This document shows, piece by piece, positions 52,533-60,894 of a stretch of DNA of 64,000 nucleotides (position 1 is the stretch's first letter; every line of letters starts with the position of its first letter). This DNA comes from Amycolatopsis thailandensis (lineage in GTDB: Bacteria > Actinomycetota > Actinomycetes > Mycobacteriales > Pseudonocardiaceae). The notes under the pieces are model-generated. The model was not told where the DNA came from. It did not search any database and saw only the letters and a program-made list of their open reading frames with translations. The DNA lies in assembly GCF_002234405.1 (NCBI RefSeq), contig NZ_NMQT01000032.1:1-64000 (forward strand), in the 5' to 3' direction. A program made the position numbers and the translations under genes.

Positions 52533-53603
52533 TCAGTACGCGTTCCCGAGCTTCTGGGCCGCGTTCGCCGAGTCGTACTGGTCGTCGGAGATGACCACGG
52601 TCGCCGGGATCTCCTTGCCGGCGGCGAAGTCCGCCAAGGTGGAGAAGGCCAGCGGGCCGAAGCGCGGGTTGGATTCGATGACCGCGTTGTAGCTGCCGTC
52701 GGCGATGAGCTGGACGGCGTTGCGGGTGCCGTCGATCGAGACGACCTTGACGTCCTTGCCCGGCGTCTTGCCCGCGGCCTTGAGCGCGGTGACCGCGCCG
52801 ATGCCCATCTCGTCGTTCTCGGCGTAGACGGCGGTGATCTCGGGGTTGCTCTGGATCAGCTGCTCCATGACCGCCTGCCCCTTGGAGCGGTCGAACTCAC
52901 CGGTCTGCTCGGCGACGATCTGGATGCCCGCCGTGGCGGCGATCTCGTCCTTGAAACCCTTGGTGCGGTCGGTGGTCACGTTGTTGCCGGACGCGCCGAG
53001 CAGGATCGCGACCTTGCCGGTGCCGCCGGTCGCCTTCACCATCTCCTGCGCCGCGCGCTTGCCCTGCTCGACGAAGTTCGAGCCGATGAAGGTCAAGTAG
53101 TCCGAGCACGGCTGCGAAGTCACCTTGCGGTCGATCGTGACGACCGGGACCTTCTTGGCCTTCGCCGCGTCGAGGGCGGGCTGCAGGCCGTCGGAGTTCA
53201 GCGGCGCGACGATGAGCAGCTGCGCGCCCCGGTCCAGCAACGACTTGATGTCGCTGACCTGCTTGTTGAGATCGCTCTGCGCGTTGGTGACCAGGAGTTT
53301 GTCCGCCGGGATGCCGAGTTTCGCGGCTTCGTCCTTAATGGACTGCGTCTCCGCGATCCGGAACGGGTTCGCCTCCTTCTCCGACTGGGAGAAACCGACG
53401 ACCGCGTTCTTCACGTCCACCTGCGGGTAGCCGGTCTTCTCGCGGGCGCATCCCGGTCCGGCGGCGGCCTGGCTCGGCGCCGCCGAAGCGGCCGGCCCCG
53501 CCCCGGACGGGGCGGATTGCTGGGTCTCACGGCTGGTGCAGGCCGTCAGCGCGAGCGCGAGGCCGGTCACCAGGAGCAGGGTGCGGCGGATGGGCAGGGA
53601 CAT
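52533..53603 (-). CDS. sugar ABC transporter substrate-binding lipoprotein (YtfQ-like)
   Basis: 356 residues. The lipobox LALTAC is followed by a Ser/Ala/Pro linker and a periplasmic-binding-protein I domain: VVGFSQSEKEANPFRIAETQSIKDEA, LVTNAQSDLNKQVSDIKSLLDRGAQLLIVAPLNSDGL, TIDRKV. The GFSQ...NPFR pattern is close to the galactofuranose-binding YtfQ group. The ATG at 53603 is set by GAGGAGCG. It is the first gene of a five-gene operon ending with the GH2 enzyme. Confidence 0.92.
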   Translation of the reverse strand: MSLPIRRTLLLVTGLALALTACTSRETQQSAPSGAGPAASAAPSQAAAGPGCAREKTGYPQVDVKNAVVGFSQSEKEANPFRIAETQSIKDEAAKLGIPADKLLVTNAQSDLNKQVSDIKSLLDRGAQLLIVAPLNSDGLQPALDAAKAKKVPVVTIDRKVTSQPCSDYLTFIGSNFVEQGKRAAQEMVKATGGTGKVAILLGASGNNVTTDRTKGFKDEIAATAGIQIVAEQTGEFDRSKGQAVMEQLIQSNPEITAVYAENDEMGIGAVTALKAAGKTPGKDVKVVSIDGTRNAVQLIADGSYNAVIESNPRFGPLAFSTLADFAAGKEIPATVVISDDQYDSANAAQKLGNAY

Positions 53604-53673
53604 CGATCGCTCCTCGGGAAAGTCGAGCACACGGATCTGCGGTGACCCATGTCACTCATAGGGACGATGCCAG

Positions 53674-53702
53674 ATTTACATCGTTGGTACAACGTTGTAA
53701 AT
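53674..53702. promoter_or_regulatory. LacI-type operator in the ABC/LacI divergent promoter
   Basis: The 29-bp near-perfect palindrome starts ATTTACATCGTTGG and ends ACAACGTTGTAAAT, centred on GTA. Its right part contains ACAACGTTGT, the usual CG-centred LacI-family symmetry. It lies 71 bp upstream of the ABC operon start and 62 bp before the regulator start, so it should control both. Confidence 0.75.
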
Positions 53703-53764
53703 CCGCCGTTCGCGCGGCTAGGCTGTGCCGGATCTGTGCCGGACCACTGCAGAGGGGAGCGAGG

Positions 53765-54763
53765 GTGGCCACGCTCAAGGACGTCGCCAAGCTTGCGGGC
53801 GTCTCCGTCAAGACCGTGTCGAACGTGGTCAACGGCTACGACTTCGTCAAGCCGGAGAACCGCAAGCGCGTCGAGGAGGCACTGGCGTCGACCGGCTACC
53901 GGCCCAATCTCGGTGCCCGCAACCTCCGTCGCGGCCGCACCGGGTTCCTCGGGTTGATGCTGCCCGAACTGAGCATCCCGTACTTCGGCGAACTGGCGGG
54001 CCTCGTGCTCCAGGCGGCGCAGGAGCACGAGTGGAACGTGCTCATCGAGCAGACCCTCGGCACCAGGGAGCGGGAGCGCAACACGTTGTCCGCGCTGGGC
54101 CCGCATCTGATCGACGGCGCAATCATCAGCCCGGAAGCGTTGCACACCAACGACTTCGAAGACCTCGCACCGGGTGTCCCGCTGGTGATGCTCGGCGAGC
54201 ACGTCGTCGACGTCCCGATAGATCACGTCGGCATCGACAACGTCCAGGCCGCCCGGATCGCGGTGCGGCACCTGCTCTCGCTCGGCAGGCGGCGGATCGC
54301 CGCGATCGGCGCGCATCCGCAGCGCCACACCGCCGCGCAGCGCCTGGAGGGTTACCACTCTGCGCTCGAGGAGGCTGGGCTCGCGCCCGTTCCGGAACTG
54401 GTCCTGCCCGCGCTGCGCTACCACCGCGCCAACGGCGCCGAGGCGATGGCGCATCTCCTCGCACTGCCGGAGCCGCCCGACGCGGTCTTCTGCTTCAACG
54501 ACCTCCTCGCCATCGGCGCCCTTCGCGCCGCGGCCGAACGCGGGGTCCAGGTGCCGTCGGACATGGCGATCGTCGGTTTCGACAACAACGAGGAGAGCGC
54601 GTACAGCCTCCCCTCGCTGACGACGATCGCGCCGGACAAGGCGGCGATCGCGCGGACGGCGGTCGATCTGCTGCGGCGGCGCATCGCGGGCGGCAGCGAC
54701 ATCGAACCCGAGGACGTCCAGACGCCGTTCTCGCTGGAGATCCGGAACAGCACCGTCGCCTGA
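53765..54763 (+). CDS. LacI-family transcriptional regulator
   Basis: 332 residues. The N-terminal HTH is LKDVAKLAGVSVKTVSNVVNGYDFVKPENRKRVEEAL, with the hinge YRPNLGARNLR. The sugar-binding domain follows (LGLMLPELSIPYFGELAG; GAIISPEAL; AIVGFDNNEESAYSLPSLTTI). GTG at 53765 follows GAGGGGAGCGAGG. Divergence from the furanose ABC operon, and the shared operator, make it the operon's likely repressor. Confidence 0.93.
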   Translation: MATLKDVAKLAGVSVKTVSNVVNGYDFVKPENRKRVEEALASTGYRPNLGARNLRRGRTGFLGLMLPELSIPYFGELAGLVLQAAQEHEWNVLIEQTLGTRERERNTLSALGPHLIDGAIISPEALHTNDFEDLAPGVPLVMLGEHVVDVPIDHVGIDNVQAARIAVRHLLSLGRRRIAAIGAHPQRHTAAQRLEGYHSALEEAGLAPVPELVLPALRYHRANGAEAMAHLLALPEPPDAVFCFNDLLAIGALRAAAERGVQVPSDMAIVGFDNNEESAYSLPSLTTIAPDKAAIARTAVDLLRRRIAGGSDIEPEDVQTPFSLEIRNSTVA

Positions 54764-54817
54764 CTCCCGCCTCGGGTCGTGAGCGGCGATTCGGGTTGGA
54801 GCGGACGGGTACTTCGG

Positions 54818-54915
54818 GCGTCGAGTGTCCGGATTCTTCCCCGCTCGGCTGTCGGTAGGGGTTGATCAAGCTCGCCGGCCGGGTCGCGCTCGTGACGATG
54901 TAGGAATCGGGACGT
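54818..54915. repeat. decayed copy of the composite palindromes at 14624-14748
   Basis: GTCGAGTGTCCGGATTCTTCC and GTTGATCAAG recall the first palindrome, and TAGGAATCGGGACGTTCA recalls the second, in the same order. Symmetry is largely lost. The rest of 54764-55110 holds this and a type A repeat; no gene is seen. Confidence 0.5.
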
Positions 54916-54996
54916 TCACGTGGCCAGGCCGCGGCGCATCCACGCGCAGCCGCCGTGACATCTGGTGCGCCTGGCGCGAGCGTAGCGATCCGCAAG

Positions 54997-55049
54997 TCCG
55001 TGAAGGCCTCCTTCACTACCTTCAGGGTAGGTAAGGAGGCCTTCACGGA
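54997..55049. repeat. type A repeat, intact copy
   Basis: TCCGTGAAGGCCTCCTT and AAGGAGGCCTTCACGGA flank CACTACCTTCAGGGTAGGT. Only one base of the 53-bp unit differs from the copy at 127-179. It precedes the sensor kinase gene. Confidence 0.88.
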
Positions 55050-55110
55050 CCGGAGCGAGACGGTGCGAGCAGGTGACTACTTGCGGCGATAGCGCGGAGT
55101 CCAGCATTGT

Positions 55111-56220
55111 GTGTCCGTGAACCGGGCCCTGGCCGCGCTGACCCTCGTCGCGTACGTGACGTTGCCCCTCGGCTCGGCCAAATACGAGACGCTCGTGCTG
55201 CCGACGCTCCTCACCGGTCTGGTCTACGCGGCGATCGCGATCGCCGGCTTCCCCTGGGTCCAGAAACACGGACGCGTCCACGCGATCGCGTACGTCTGCG
55301 TTCAGTTACCGCTCGGCTTCACCCTGTTCTCGCTTTCGGGCGCCGCTGTCGGGGCCGTGCTGCTTCTCGTTGTCCTCGTCTGCCACACCGTCTTGCTGCT
55401 GCGGGTGCGTGTGGCGTTCGGGGTCGCGGTGCTGATCCCGCTGATCCACCTGCCGATGGCGCCGATGGACGGGCTCCGCGAGGGGCTCGGGACGCTCGCC
55501 GTCATGGTGTTCGCCGCCGTGGTGACCGAGCTGATCGTCCGCGAGAAGCGAGCGCGGGACGAACTGGCCGAGGCACACGAACGGCTTCGCGATCACGCCG
55601 CGCAAGCCGAGCAGCTCGCGACGATCCAGGAACGCAACCGGCTCGCGCGCGACATCCATGACGGGCTCGGTCATCACCTCACGGTGGTGCAGATGATGCT
55701 GCAGGCCGCCCGCGCGGTGATCGGCACCGGCGACACGGAACGCGCCGACGGGATGCTCGCCAAGGCACAGGATCAGTCGCGGGAGGCGCTCGCCGAGGTC
55801 CGCCGGTCGGTGTCGGCGTTGCGGGAGCCACGTTCCGAACCACTGGCGGACGCGTTGCGCGCCTTGACGGAAGAGGCGTCCGCGGCGGGCGTGCCGACCG
55901 GGCTGGAGGTCAAGGGCACCGCGCGGGACACGCGCGTCGAGGTGGAAGAGTCGCTGTTCCGGGCGGCTCAGGAGGGACTGACCAACGTGCGCAAGCACGC
56001 CCGGGCCCAGGCCGCGACCGTGGTGCTCGACTACGCCGGAGCCGACCGGGTCCGGCTCGAAGTCCGCGACGACGGCCTCGGACTCACGAGGGATTCCCCG
56101 CCGGACAAGGGTTTCGGGCTCGTGGGGCTTCGAGAGCGGGTCGCCGGGCTCGGCGGCCGGGTCTCGGTCGACTCGGCGGAAGGCCAGGGCCTGACGCTCA
56201 CCGTGGAGGTGCCGGGATGA
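55111..56220 (+). CDS. two-component sensor histidine kinase (NarL-type, HisKA_3)
   Basis: 369 residues. Four to five membrane helices within 1-140 are followed by a coiled linker, the HisKA_3 dimer domain with phosphoacceptor His183 in RLARDIHDGLGHHLTVVQ, and a HATPase_c domain (EGLTNVRKHARA, VRDDGLGL, GFGLVGLRERV). The signal is unknown; there is no large extracellular loop. GTG at 55111 or 55117 starts the protein; neither has a ribosome-binding site. It is coupled to the response regulator by ATGA. Confidence 0.92.
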   Translation: MSVNRALAALTLVAYVTLPLGSAKYETLVLPTLLTGLVYAAIAIAGFPWVQKHGRVHAIAYVCVQLPLGFTLFSLSGAAVGAVLLLVVLVCHTVLLLRVRVAFGVAVLIPLIHLPMAPMDGLREGLGTLAVMVFAAVVTELIVREKRARDELAEAHERLRDHAAQAEQLATIQERNRLARDIHDGLGHHLTVVQMMLQAARAVIGTGDTERADGMLAKAQDQSREALAEVRRSVSALREPRSEPLADALRALTEEASAAGVPTGLEVKGTARDTRVEVEESLFRAAQEGLTNVRKHARAQAATVVLDYAGADRVRLEVRDDGLGLTRDSPPDKGFGLVGLRERVAGLGGRVSVDSAEGQGLTLTVEVPG

Positions 56221-56864
56221 GCGTCCGTGTCCTGATCGTCGACGACCAGGCGTTGTTCCGCGAGGCGTTGGCGACGTTGCTGGAGGTCCAGCCGGAGATC
56301 ACCGTCGTCGGTGAGGCCGCCGACGGCGAGGAAGCTGTCCGGCTCTGCGCCGAACTCCACCCCGACGTCGCGTTGATGGACTTGCGGATGCCGGTGCTGG
56401 ACGGGATCGCGGCCACCACCCGGCTCCGGGCCGAGCAACCCGGCGTACAGGTGCTGGCGCTGACCACGTTCGACGACGACGAGGACGTCTTCGCCGCGCT
56501 GCGAGCGGGCGCCGTCGGCTATCTGCTCAAGGACGTCTCGTCGACGCGGCTGGTGGAAGCGCTGGTCGCGGCCAAACGGGGTGAGTCGGTGTTGCAGCCC
56601 TCGGTCGCGGCGAAGCTCGTCGCCAGGGTGGCGCGGCTTCCGGCCGAAACACCTAGGCCGCAGCCTTTGGCGACCCCGCTTTCGGAGCGCGAGCTGGAGG
56701 TGGTCCGACTGCTGTCGGACGGCCACAGCAACCGCGAGATCGCGAAGACGCTGTTCCTCGCCGAGGGAACGGTGAAGAACCTCGTGACGAGCGTGCTGTC
56801 CAAGCTCCAGGTGCGGGACCGGACCCAGGCGGCCCTGCGCGCGAGGGAACTCGGCCTGTTCTGA
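56217..56864 (+). CDS. NarL/FixJ-family response regulator
   Basis: 215 residues. The receiver domain has the acidic pair in VLIVDDQ, phosphoacceptor Asp55 in VALMDLRMPVLDG, and the conserved Lys in YLLKDVSS. The LuxR-type HTH lies at the C-terminus (LSERELEVVRLLSDGHSNREIAKTLFLAEGTVKNLVTSVLSKLQV). It is partner of the kinase directly upstream. Targets are not evident from the window. Confidence 0.95.
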   Translation: MSVRVLIVDDQALFREALATLLEVQPEITVVGEAADGEEAVRLCAELHPDVALMDLRMPVLDGIAATTRLRAEQPGVQVLALTTFDDDEDVFAALRAGAVGYLLKDVSSTRLVEALVAAKRGESVLQPSVAAKLVARVARLPAETPRPQPLATPLSERELEVVRLLSDGHSNREIAKTLFLAEGTVKNLVTSVLSKLQVRDRTQAALRARELGLF

Positions 56865-57011
56865 CCTCGGGAGTGTTTCGGGTCGTTCTCATGGGGAATG
56901 ACAGGACCGGAGCAGCCGACCCGGCGGATCTCGAAGGCCACCTTTTGCCTTATCGCGACCCCGTCCTTACCACTCACGACCTCTGCGGCCCAGTGCAGTC
57001 CGGCGCCGACT

Positions 57012-57064
57012 GTTGCGAAAGGGACTTTCGCAACAGTGAAGGTTGCGAAAGTGGCTTTCGCAAC
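57012..57064. repeat. type B repeat: 53-bp tandem hairpin
   Basis: Two hairpins with arms GTTGCGAAAG/CTTTCGCAAC, having GGA and TGG as loops, are joined by AGTGAAG. The length and spacer match the copies at 241 and 45845. Confidence 0.88.
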
Positions 57065-57115
57065 GCTCTCCCACCGGGGCCGTGCCCGGCGGAAGGTGAT
57101 GGCCTGCACCAGGTT

Positions 57116-57162
57116 GTGAAGGCCTCCTTCCCTACCCTGAAAGTAGGGAAGGAGGCCTTCAC
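57116..57162. repeat. type A repeat, perfect 20-bp stem
   Basis: GTGAAGGCCTCCTTCCCTAC, loop CCTGAAA, then the exact complement ending GGCCTTCAC. Compared with other copies, the inner arm differs (CCCTAC with GTAGGG), yet symmetry is complete. Confidence 0.88.
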
Positions 57163-57351
57163 GGACTTCGCCACCCGACCCGACACCTTCGGCTTTCGGC
57201 CCAGTAGCCGTCCTTACCGCTCACGACCTCGAGTCGCCGCCCAGCTCCGGCCCCTTCAACGCGACGGGGGATGCCCCGAGCCTGGTCACATGACCCCGCG
57301 CATGACTTCCGGCACCTGCCTTCGTGCCCTCGCAGGGCAGAACATCGCTCC

Positions 57352-57750
57352 ATGAATCAAACGACGGAACCGAAGACCCGAAACCGGGCCATCCTCCACT
57401 TCACCCGGCACGCGGTGGAGATGCTCGTCGCGATGGTGGCCGGGATGATCGTCCTCGAACCGGTTTGGTCGTTCCTGTGGCCGGACCTGGCGAAGAACGC
57501 GACCGCGAGCGCGCTGGTGATGGCGACGAACATGTCGCTCGGCATGGCGCTGTGGATGCGGATCCGGCGCCACGGCTGGGCTTCGATCGCGGAGATGTCG
57601 GCCGCGATGTACCTGCCGTACGTCCTCTTCCTGCCGTTCTTCTGGACCGGTCTGGTCTCCGGGACGACCTTGATGACCGCCGGGCACGTGTTGATGGTGC
57701 CCGCGATGCTCGCCGCCATGGTCCGCCGTCGCGCCGAGTACGGGGCCTGA
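57352..57750 (+). CDS. small membrane protein (four helices)
   Basis: 132 residues. Hydrophobic segments near 22-45 (VEMLVAMVAGMIVLEPVWSFL), 55-72, 82-105 (MSAAMYLPYVLFLPFFWTGLV) and 108-125 indicate four membrane passes. I do not recognise a family. One base separates its stop from the ATG of the DJ-1/PfpI protein, so they form an operon. The start has no clear ribosome-binding site. Confidence 0.75.
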   Translation: MNQTTEPKTRNRAILHFTRHAVEMLVAMVAGMIVLEPVWSFLWPDLAKNATASALVMATNMSLGMALWMRIRRHGWASIAEMSAAMYLPYVLFLPFFWTGLVSGTTLMTAGHVLMVPAMLAAMVRRRAEYGA

Positions 57751-57751
57751 C

Positions 57752-59077
57752 ATGCGCACCTTCGCCCGTGTCACGCTGACCGCACTGGCGTTCACCGTCG
57801 CCGCACTGGCCCTGCCGCTCGCGCTGGGCGGCATCACGCTCGGCGCCAGCTTCGAAAACCGCTACACGGCGAGAACCGACGGGAGCTCACCGCGACCGGT
57901 ACCCCGGGCGCACGATCCCGCCAAGCCCACCGCCGTGATCGTCGTCGGCAACCAGGGCGCCGTCGTCTCGGACACCCTCGCCCCGTACGAGATCCTGGCG
58001 GCGAGCGGCGCGTTCAACGTCTACACCGTCGCGCCGGAGGCCCGGCCGGTCACCCTGACCGGCGGGCTCGACCTGATCCCCGACCTGGGTTTCGCCGACC
58101 TCGACAGACTGCTTTCCTCCGCCGCCCCCGAGGTCGTGGTGGTGCCCGCGCTGCCGGACCTCGGCGAGCCGACCACGCGTCCGGTGACCGACTGGCTGAA
58201 GCGGCAGTCCTCGAAGGGCGCGCTGCTCATGAGTGTCTGCAACGGTTCGGGCGTTCTCGCGTCGGCAGGGCTCCTCGACGGGCGGAAGGCCACCGCGCAC
58301 TGGATCCGCATCGGCGGCTTCGACGACGAATTCCCCGCCGTGGACTGGATTCGCGGCACCCGCTACGTCGACGACGGCACCATCGTGACCACGGCCGGGA
58401 TCCTGTCCGGGGTCGACGGGGCGCTGCGGGTGACCGAGCGGTTCGCCGGCACCGAAACCGCGCGGAAGACCGCCGAAACGATCGGCTGGAGCCACTACTC
58501 CCCCGGCTCCAGCCCGACGATGGCGCAGAACACCTTCGAAGCGGCGGACACGGTCGTCGGCTTCAACACCGCCTTCAAATGGGACAAGCCGATGCTGGGG
58601 ATCCTGCTGACCACCGGGATCCGGGAGCTGGAGCTCGCGGCGGTGTTCGACACCTACGGCCAGTCGCTGGCGGTCGAGACGACGGCGGTCGGCCTGGACG
58701 GCTCGCCGATCCGGTCCCGGCACGGACTGACCTTCGCCCCGCGCGGCACGCCGGCCGCGGGCGACCTCGACAGGCTGATCGTGCCCGGCGCCGACGCGGC
58801 CGTGCGACACGCGGCCGATCGGTACTCCGCGTTCTCGCCGGTGTATCTGCATTCCACGCCGGGTTTCCCGTTCGACGCAGTGCTCGAAGACTTGGCGCGC
58901 ACCACGGACGCCGCGACCACGCGCTGGACAGCCAGGACATTGGAGTACCGCCCCGATCATCTCGCGCTCGGCGGCGAGGCGTGGCCGTGGAAGATCGCGC
59001 TCCGGCCGTTCGGGCTGGCCGTCCTCGGACTGCTCGCGGCCTTCGGGATCCGCGCCCTCTATCGCCGCCGCGCGTGA
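57752..59077 (+). CDS. membrane-anchored tandem DJ-1/PfpI-like protein
   Basis: 441 residues. An N-terminal membrane helix (LTALAFTVAALALPLALGGITL) is followed by a DJ-1/PfpI domain with Cys163 in LLMSVCNGSGVLASAGLL and an acidic residue in LAPYEIL. Next is a second, Cys-lacking DJ-1-like half (about 275-390: GILLTTGIRELELAAVFDTYG; DLDRLIVPGADAA). A C-terminal membrane helix (FGLAVLGLLAAFGIRALYRRR) ends the protein. Anchors at both ends imply the domains act at one face of the membrane. Function is unknown; chaperone, glyoxalase-type or sensory roles are possible. Its last 19 bp overlap the opposing gene. Confidence 0.8.
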   Translation: MRTFARVTLTALAFTVAALALPLALGGITLGASFENRYTARTDGSSPRPVPRAHDPAKPTAVIVVGNQGAVVSDTLAPYEILAASGAFNVYTVAPEARPVTLTGGLDLIPDLGFADLDRLLSSAAPEVVVVPALPDLGEPTTRPVTDWLKRQSSKGALLMSVCNGSGVLASAGLLDGRKATAHWIRIGGFDDEFPAVDWIRGTRYVDDGTIVTTAGILSGVDGALRVTERFAGTETARKTAETIGWSHYSPGSSPTMAQNTFEAADTVVGFNTAFKWDKPMLGILLTTGIRELELAAVFDTYGQSLAVETTAVGLDGSPIRSRHGLTFAPRGTPAAGDLDRLIVPGADAAVRHAADRYSAFSPVYLHSTPGFPFDAVLEDLARTTDAATTRWTARTLEYRPDHLALGGEAWPWKIALRPFGLAVLGLLAAFGIRALYRRRA

Positions 59078-59796
59078 TGGACGCCGACCGCCAGTTGCGG
59101 GATCCCGGCGAGCCCGAACAGCGAGCCCCGGACCCTCGCGGGATCGAACGGGTCGGTGACGGTCACGCATCGGACGCCGGACTCGGTGGCGAGCAGCCGG
59201 AGCCGCTGCGCCACCTGTCCGGCCCGCACGAGATGGTGGCGTGACTCCGAAGCGGTGGTGATCAGGAAGGCCGACCACGCGTCCTCGGGAGCGTCGCCGG
59301 GTGGCGCGATCGTCCGGGCGAGCGCGCCGCCCACCTTCGGCAGCGCGCGGATCCGGCGCGGCGAAAGCGACTTCACGCGGACGCCGTCGGCGGGTTCCTC
59401 GTCCAGACTCAGGATGGGTGTCCCGTGGCACGAGTACGACGCGCGCCCGGACATCGCCCCGAACGAGGCGAGATCGCCCGCGCCGGGACGTTTCCGCGCG
59501 GCGGCGGTGATCCGGGCGATCCGCCGCGGATCGGCGTCGTCGTGCGAGAACTCCGTCTCCGGGATCCAGCCCAGTGCCCGCATCGCGATCTCGAGGTGGA
59601 CCAGGAGCGCACCGCACGCGATGAGTCTTCCCCGGCTGTCGCCCCCTGGCCGTTCGACCACGTCGACGCCGTCGTCCCGGATCTCCAGCGGCCATTCGCC
59701 GCGCAGCCACCGCCGGGGCGCCCAGCGCGCGGCCCGCACCAGGATCCGTGTCTCCTCGGCCGTCCAGCGGTGTGTGCCGAGTACGGCGGCGCTCAC
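59059..59796 (-). CDS. degenerate Acg-type nitroreductase homologue
   Basis: 245 residues. It resembles Acg-family putative FMN nitroreductases (GRLIACGALLVHLEIAMRALGW; FLITTASESRHHLVRAGQVAQRLRLLATESGVRC), but the usual N-terminal PSxHNSQPW segment is replaced by APRRWLRGEWPLEI. Flavin binding may therefore be altered, as in Acg itself, which sequesters rather than uses flavin. GTG at 59796 overlaps the stop of the intact Acg gene and has GGGGAG upstream. Confidence 0.75.
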   Translation of the reverse strand: MSAAVLGTHRWTAEETRILVRAARWAPRRWLRGEWPLEIRDDGVDVVERPGGDSRGRLIACGALLVHLEIAMRALGWIPETEFSHDDADPRRIARITAAARKRPGAGDLASFGAMSGRASYSCHGTPILSLDEEPADGVRVKSLSPRRIRALPKVGGALARTIAPPGDAPEDAWSAFLITTASESRHHLVRAGQVAQRLRLLATESGVRCVTVTDPFDPARVRGSLFGLAGIPQLAVGVHHARRR

Positions 59797-60761
59797 CGGT
59801 GGCTCTCCCCCGACCTGGTCCGGATGACCGCGTCGACCGGGCGACGCGGCGTGGTGGAGCCCGGGAAGCCGTAGCCGAGGCGGAAAACGACCTGTGGGTT
59901 TTCGTTCTCGCCGAGCAGTGACCGCAGGACGGCGCGAGCGGACGGGATTTCCATGGGCTGCGAGTAGAACGAGGCGCTGAGGCCGAGCGAGGTCGCCGTC
60001 AGCAGCGCCCGCTGCATCGCCCGTCCGGCGCGGATCTGCGCGAGCGGTCCGTCGGTCGGCGTGGTCAGCACCGCGACGACCGGGTCGCGTTCGAACTCCC
60101 TGGCCTGCTCGCTCTGGCCGTGGTGCCGGACCGGCAGCAACCCGCCGGAGGGTCGAGGTCCGCCGGCATAGGCCGGAACGCCCTCGCGGCTCCCGTTCTC
60201 CTTGGTCCACGCGCGGAGCTCCGCTTGGAAGCCTTCGTCGAGCGTCTGCACGTGGTCCGCCCGGCGGATGAGCCCTGTGACGGCCTCCAGCAGGCCCACC
60301 TCGTCGAGCAGGATCAGCTTCGCGCCCTCTTCACGGGCTGCCTGCCGCACCGCGTACCGGAATCCCGCCGGAACCGCGGTCGAGGCGAAGGGCCGCCGGT
60401 TGGAGTAACGCGCGCGGATCGACGCCGCCAGGCGCTGTTCCGTCGCGGTCGCCCGGTGCCGGGCCCCGACGACGACCCTGGCCAGCAGCTCCGGGCGGTC
60501 CTTGCGTGGCAGGAACTCCACGTCGCAGGACCGCCCGGCGACGGCGATCGCGAGCTGGAGGTTAAGCAACGCCGCACCACAGGACAGCCGCGCCTCCCGC
60601 CGGTCCGGGTCGCATACCTCGAGCACGCGGTCCTCGTCGAGGACGAGGTCGATGACGTCCGGCCCGAGTTCGAAGAGCCACGGCTGACTGTTGTGCGGCG
60701 AGGGCGCGCGGACGGCGGCTTCCAGCGCGGCGGTGACGACCGGTGTCTCAGTGAGGATCAT
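59793..60761 (-). CDS. Acg-family nitroreductase-like protein
   Basis: 322 residues. Its start VTAALEAAVRAPSPHNSQPWLFEL, then RLSCGAALLNLQLAIAVAGR, SNRRPFASTAVP and LLTATSLGLSASFYSQPMEIP, are typical of Acg (Rv2032)-type proteins, members of hypoxia/dormancy (DosR) regulons in mycobacteria. It is the first gene of a two-gene operon with a second Acg-like protein. Upstream lies a GGGACTTTCGGCC stretch resembling a DosR box. Confidence 0.85.
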   Translation of the reverse strand: MILTETPVVTAALEAAVRAPSPHNSQPWLFELGPDVIDLVLDEDRVLEVCDPDRREARLSCGAALLNLQLAIAVAGRSCDVEFLPRKDRPELLARVVVGARHRATATEQRLAASIRARYSNRRPFASTAVPAGFRYAVRQAAREEGAKLILLDEVGLLEAVTGLIRRADHVQTLDEGFQAELRAWTKENGSREGVPAYAGGPRPSGGLLPVRHHGQSEQAREFERDPVVAVLTTPTDGPLAQIRAGRAMQRALLTATSLGLSASFYSQPMEIPSARAVLRSLLGENENPQVVFRLGYGFPGSTTPRRPVDAVIRTRSGESHR

Positions 60762-60827
60762 CGCGGCTCCTAGCCGGAGGGGTACTCCTCAGCCTGTCGC
60801 CCGGAAGCCGGGACCGGCAGTGGCCGT

Positions 60828-60856
60828 GGTCCTTTTCGGACCGGGACTTTCGGCCT
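60828..60856. promoter_or_regulatory. DosR/DevR-box-like sequences
   Basis: GGTCCTTTTCGGACC (60828-60842) is a symmetrical GGTCC/GGACC site. CGGGACTTTCGGCCT (60842-60856) resembles the GGGAC...GGCCC/GTCCC pattern of DosR boxes. The two abut, as paired DosR boxes often do, and lie 70-95 bp before the Acg gene. The match is approximate. Confidence 0.4.
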
Positions 60857-60894
60857 CTCCGGGCCTGTGATCCTTCGACGTGTCTCCCCCGCGA

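Larger units (their letters stand above)
56963..57230. repeat. 21-bp direct repeats flanking type B and type A elements
   Basis: GTCCTTACCACTCACGACCT at 56963 and GTCCTTACCGCTCACGACCT at 57210 are direct repeats (one mismatch) bracketing a type B tandem hairpin and a type A hairpin. The block fills the 487-bp gene-free interval 56865-57351. The direct repeats could be remnants of insertion or recombination. Confidence 0.65.
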
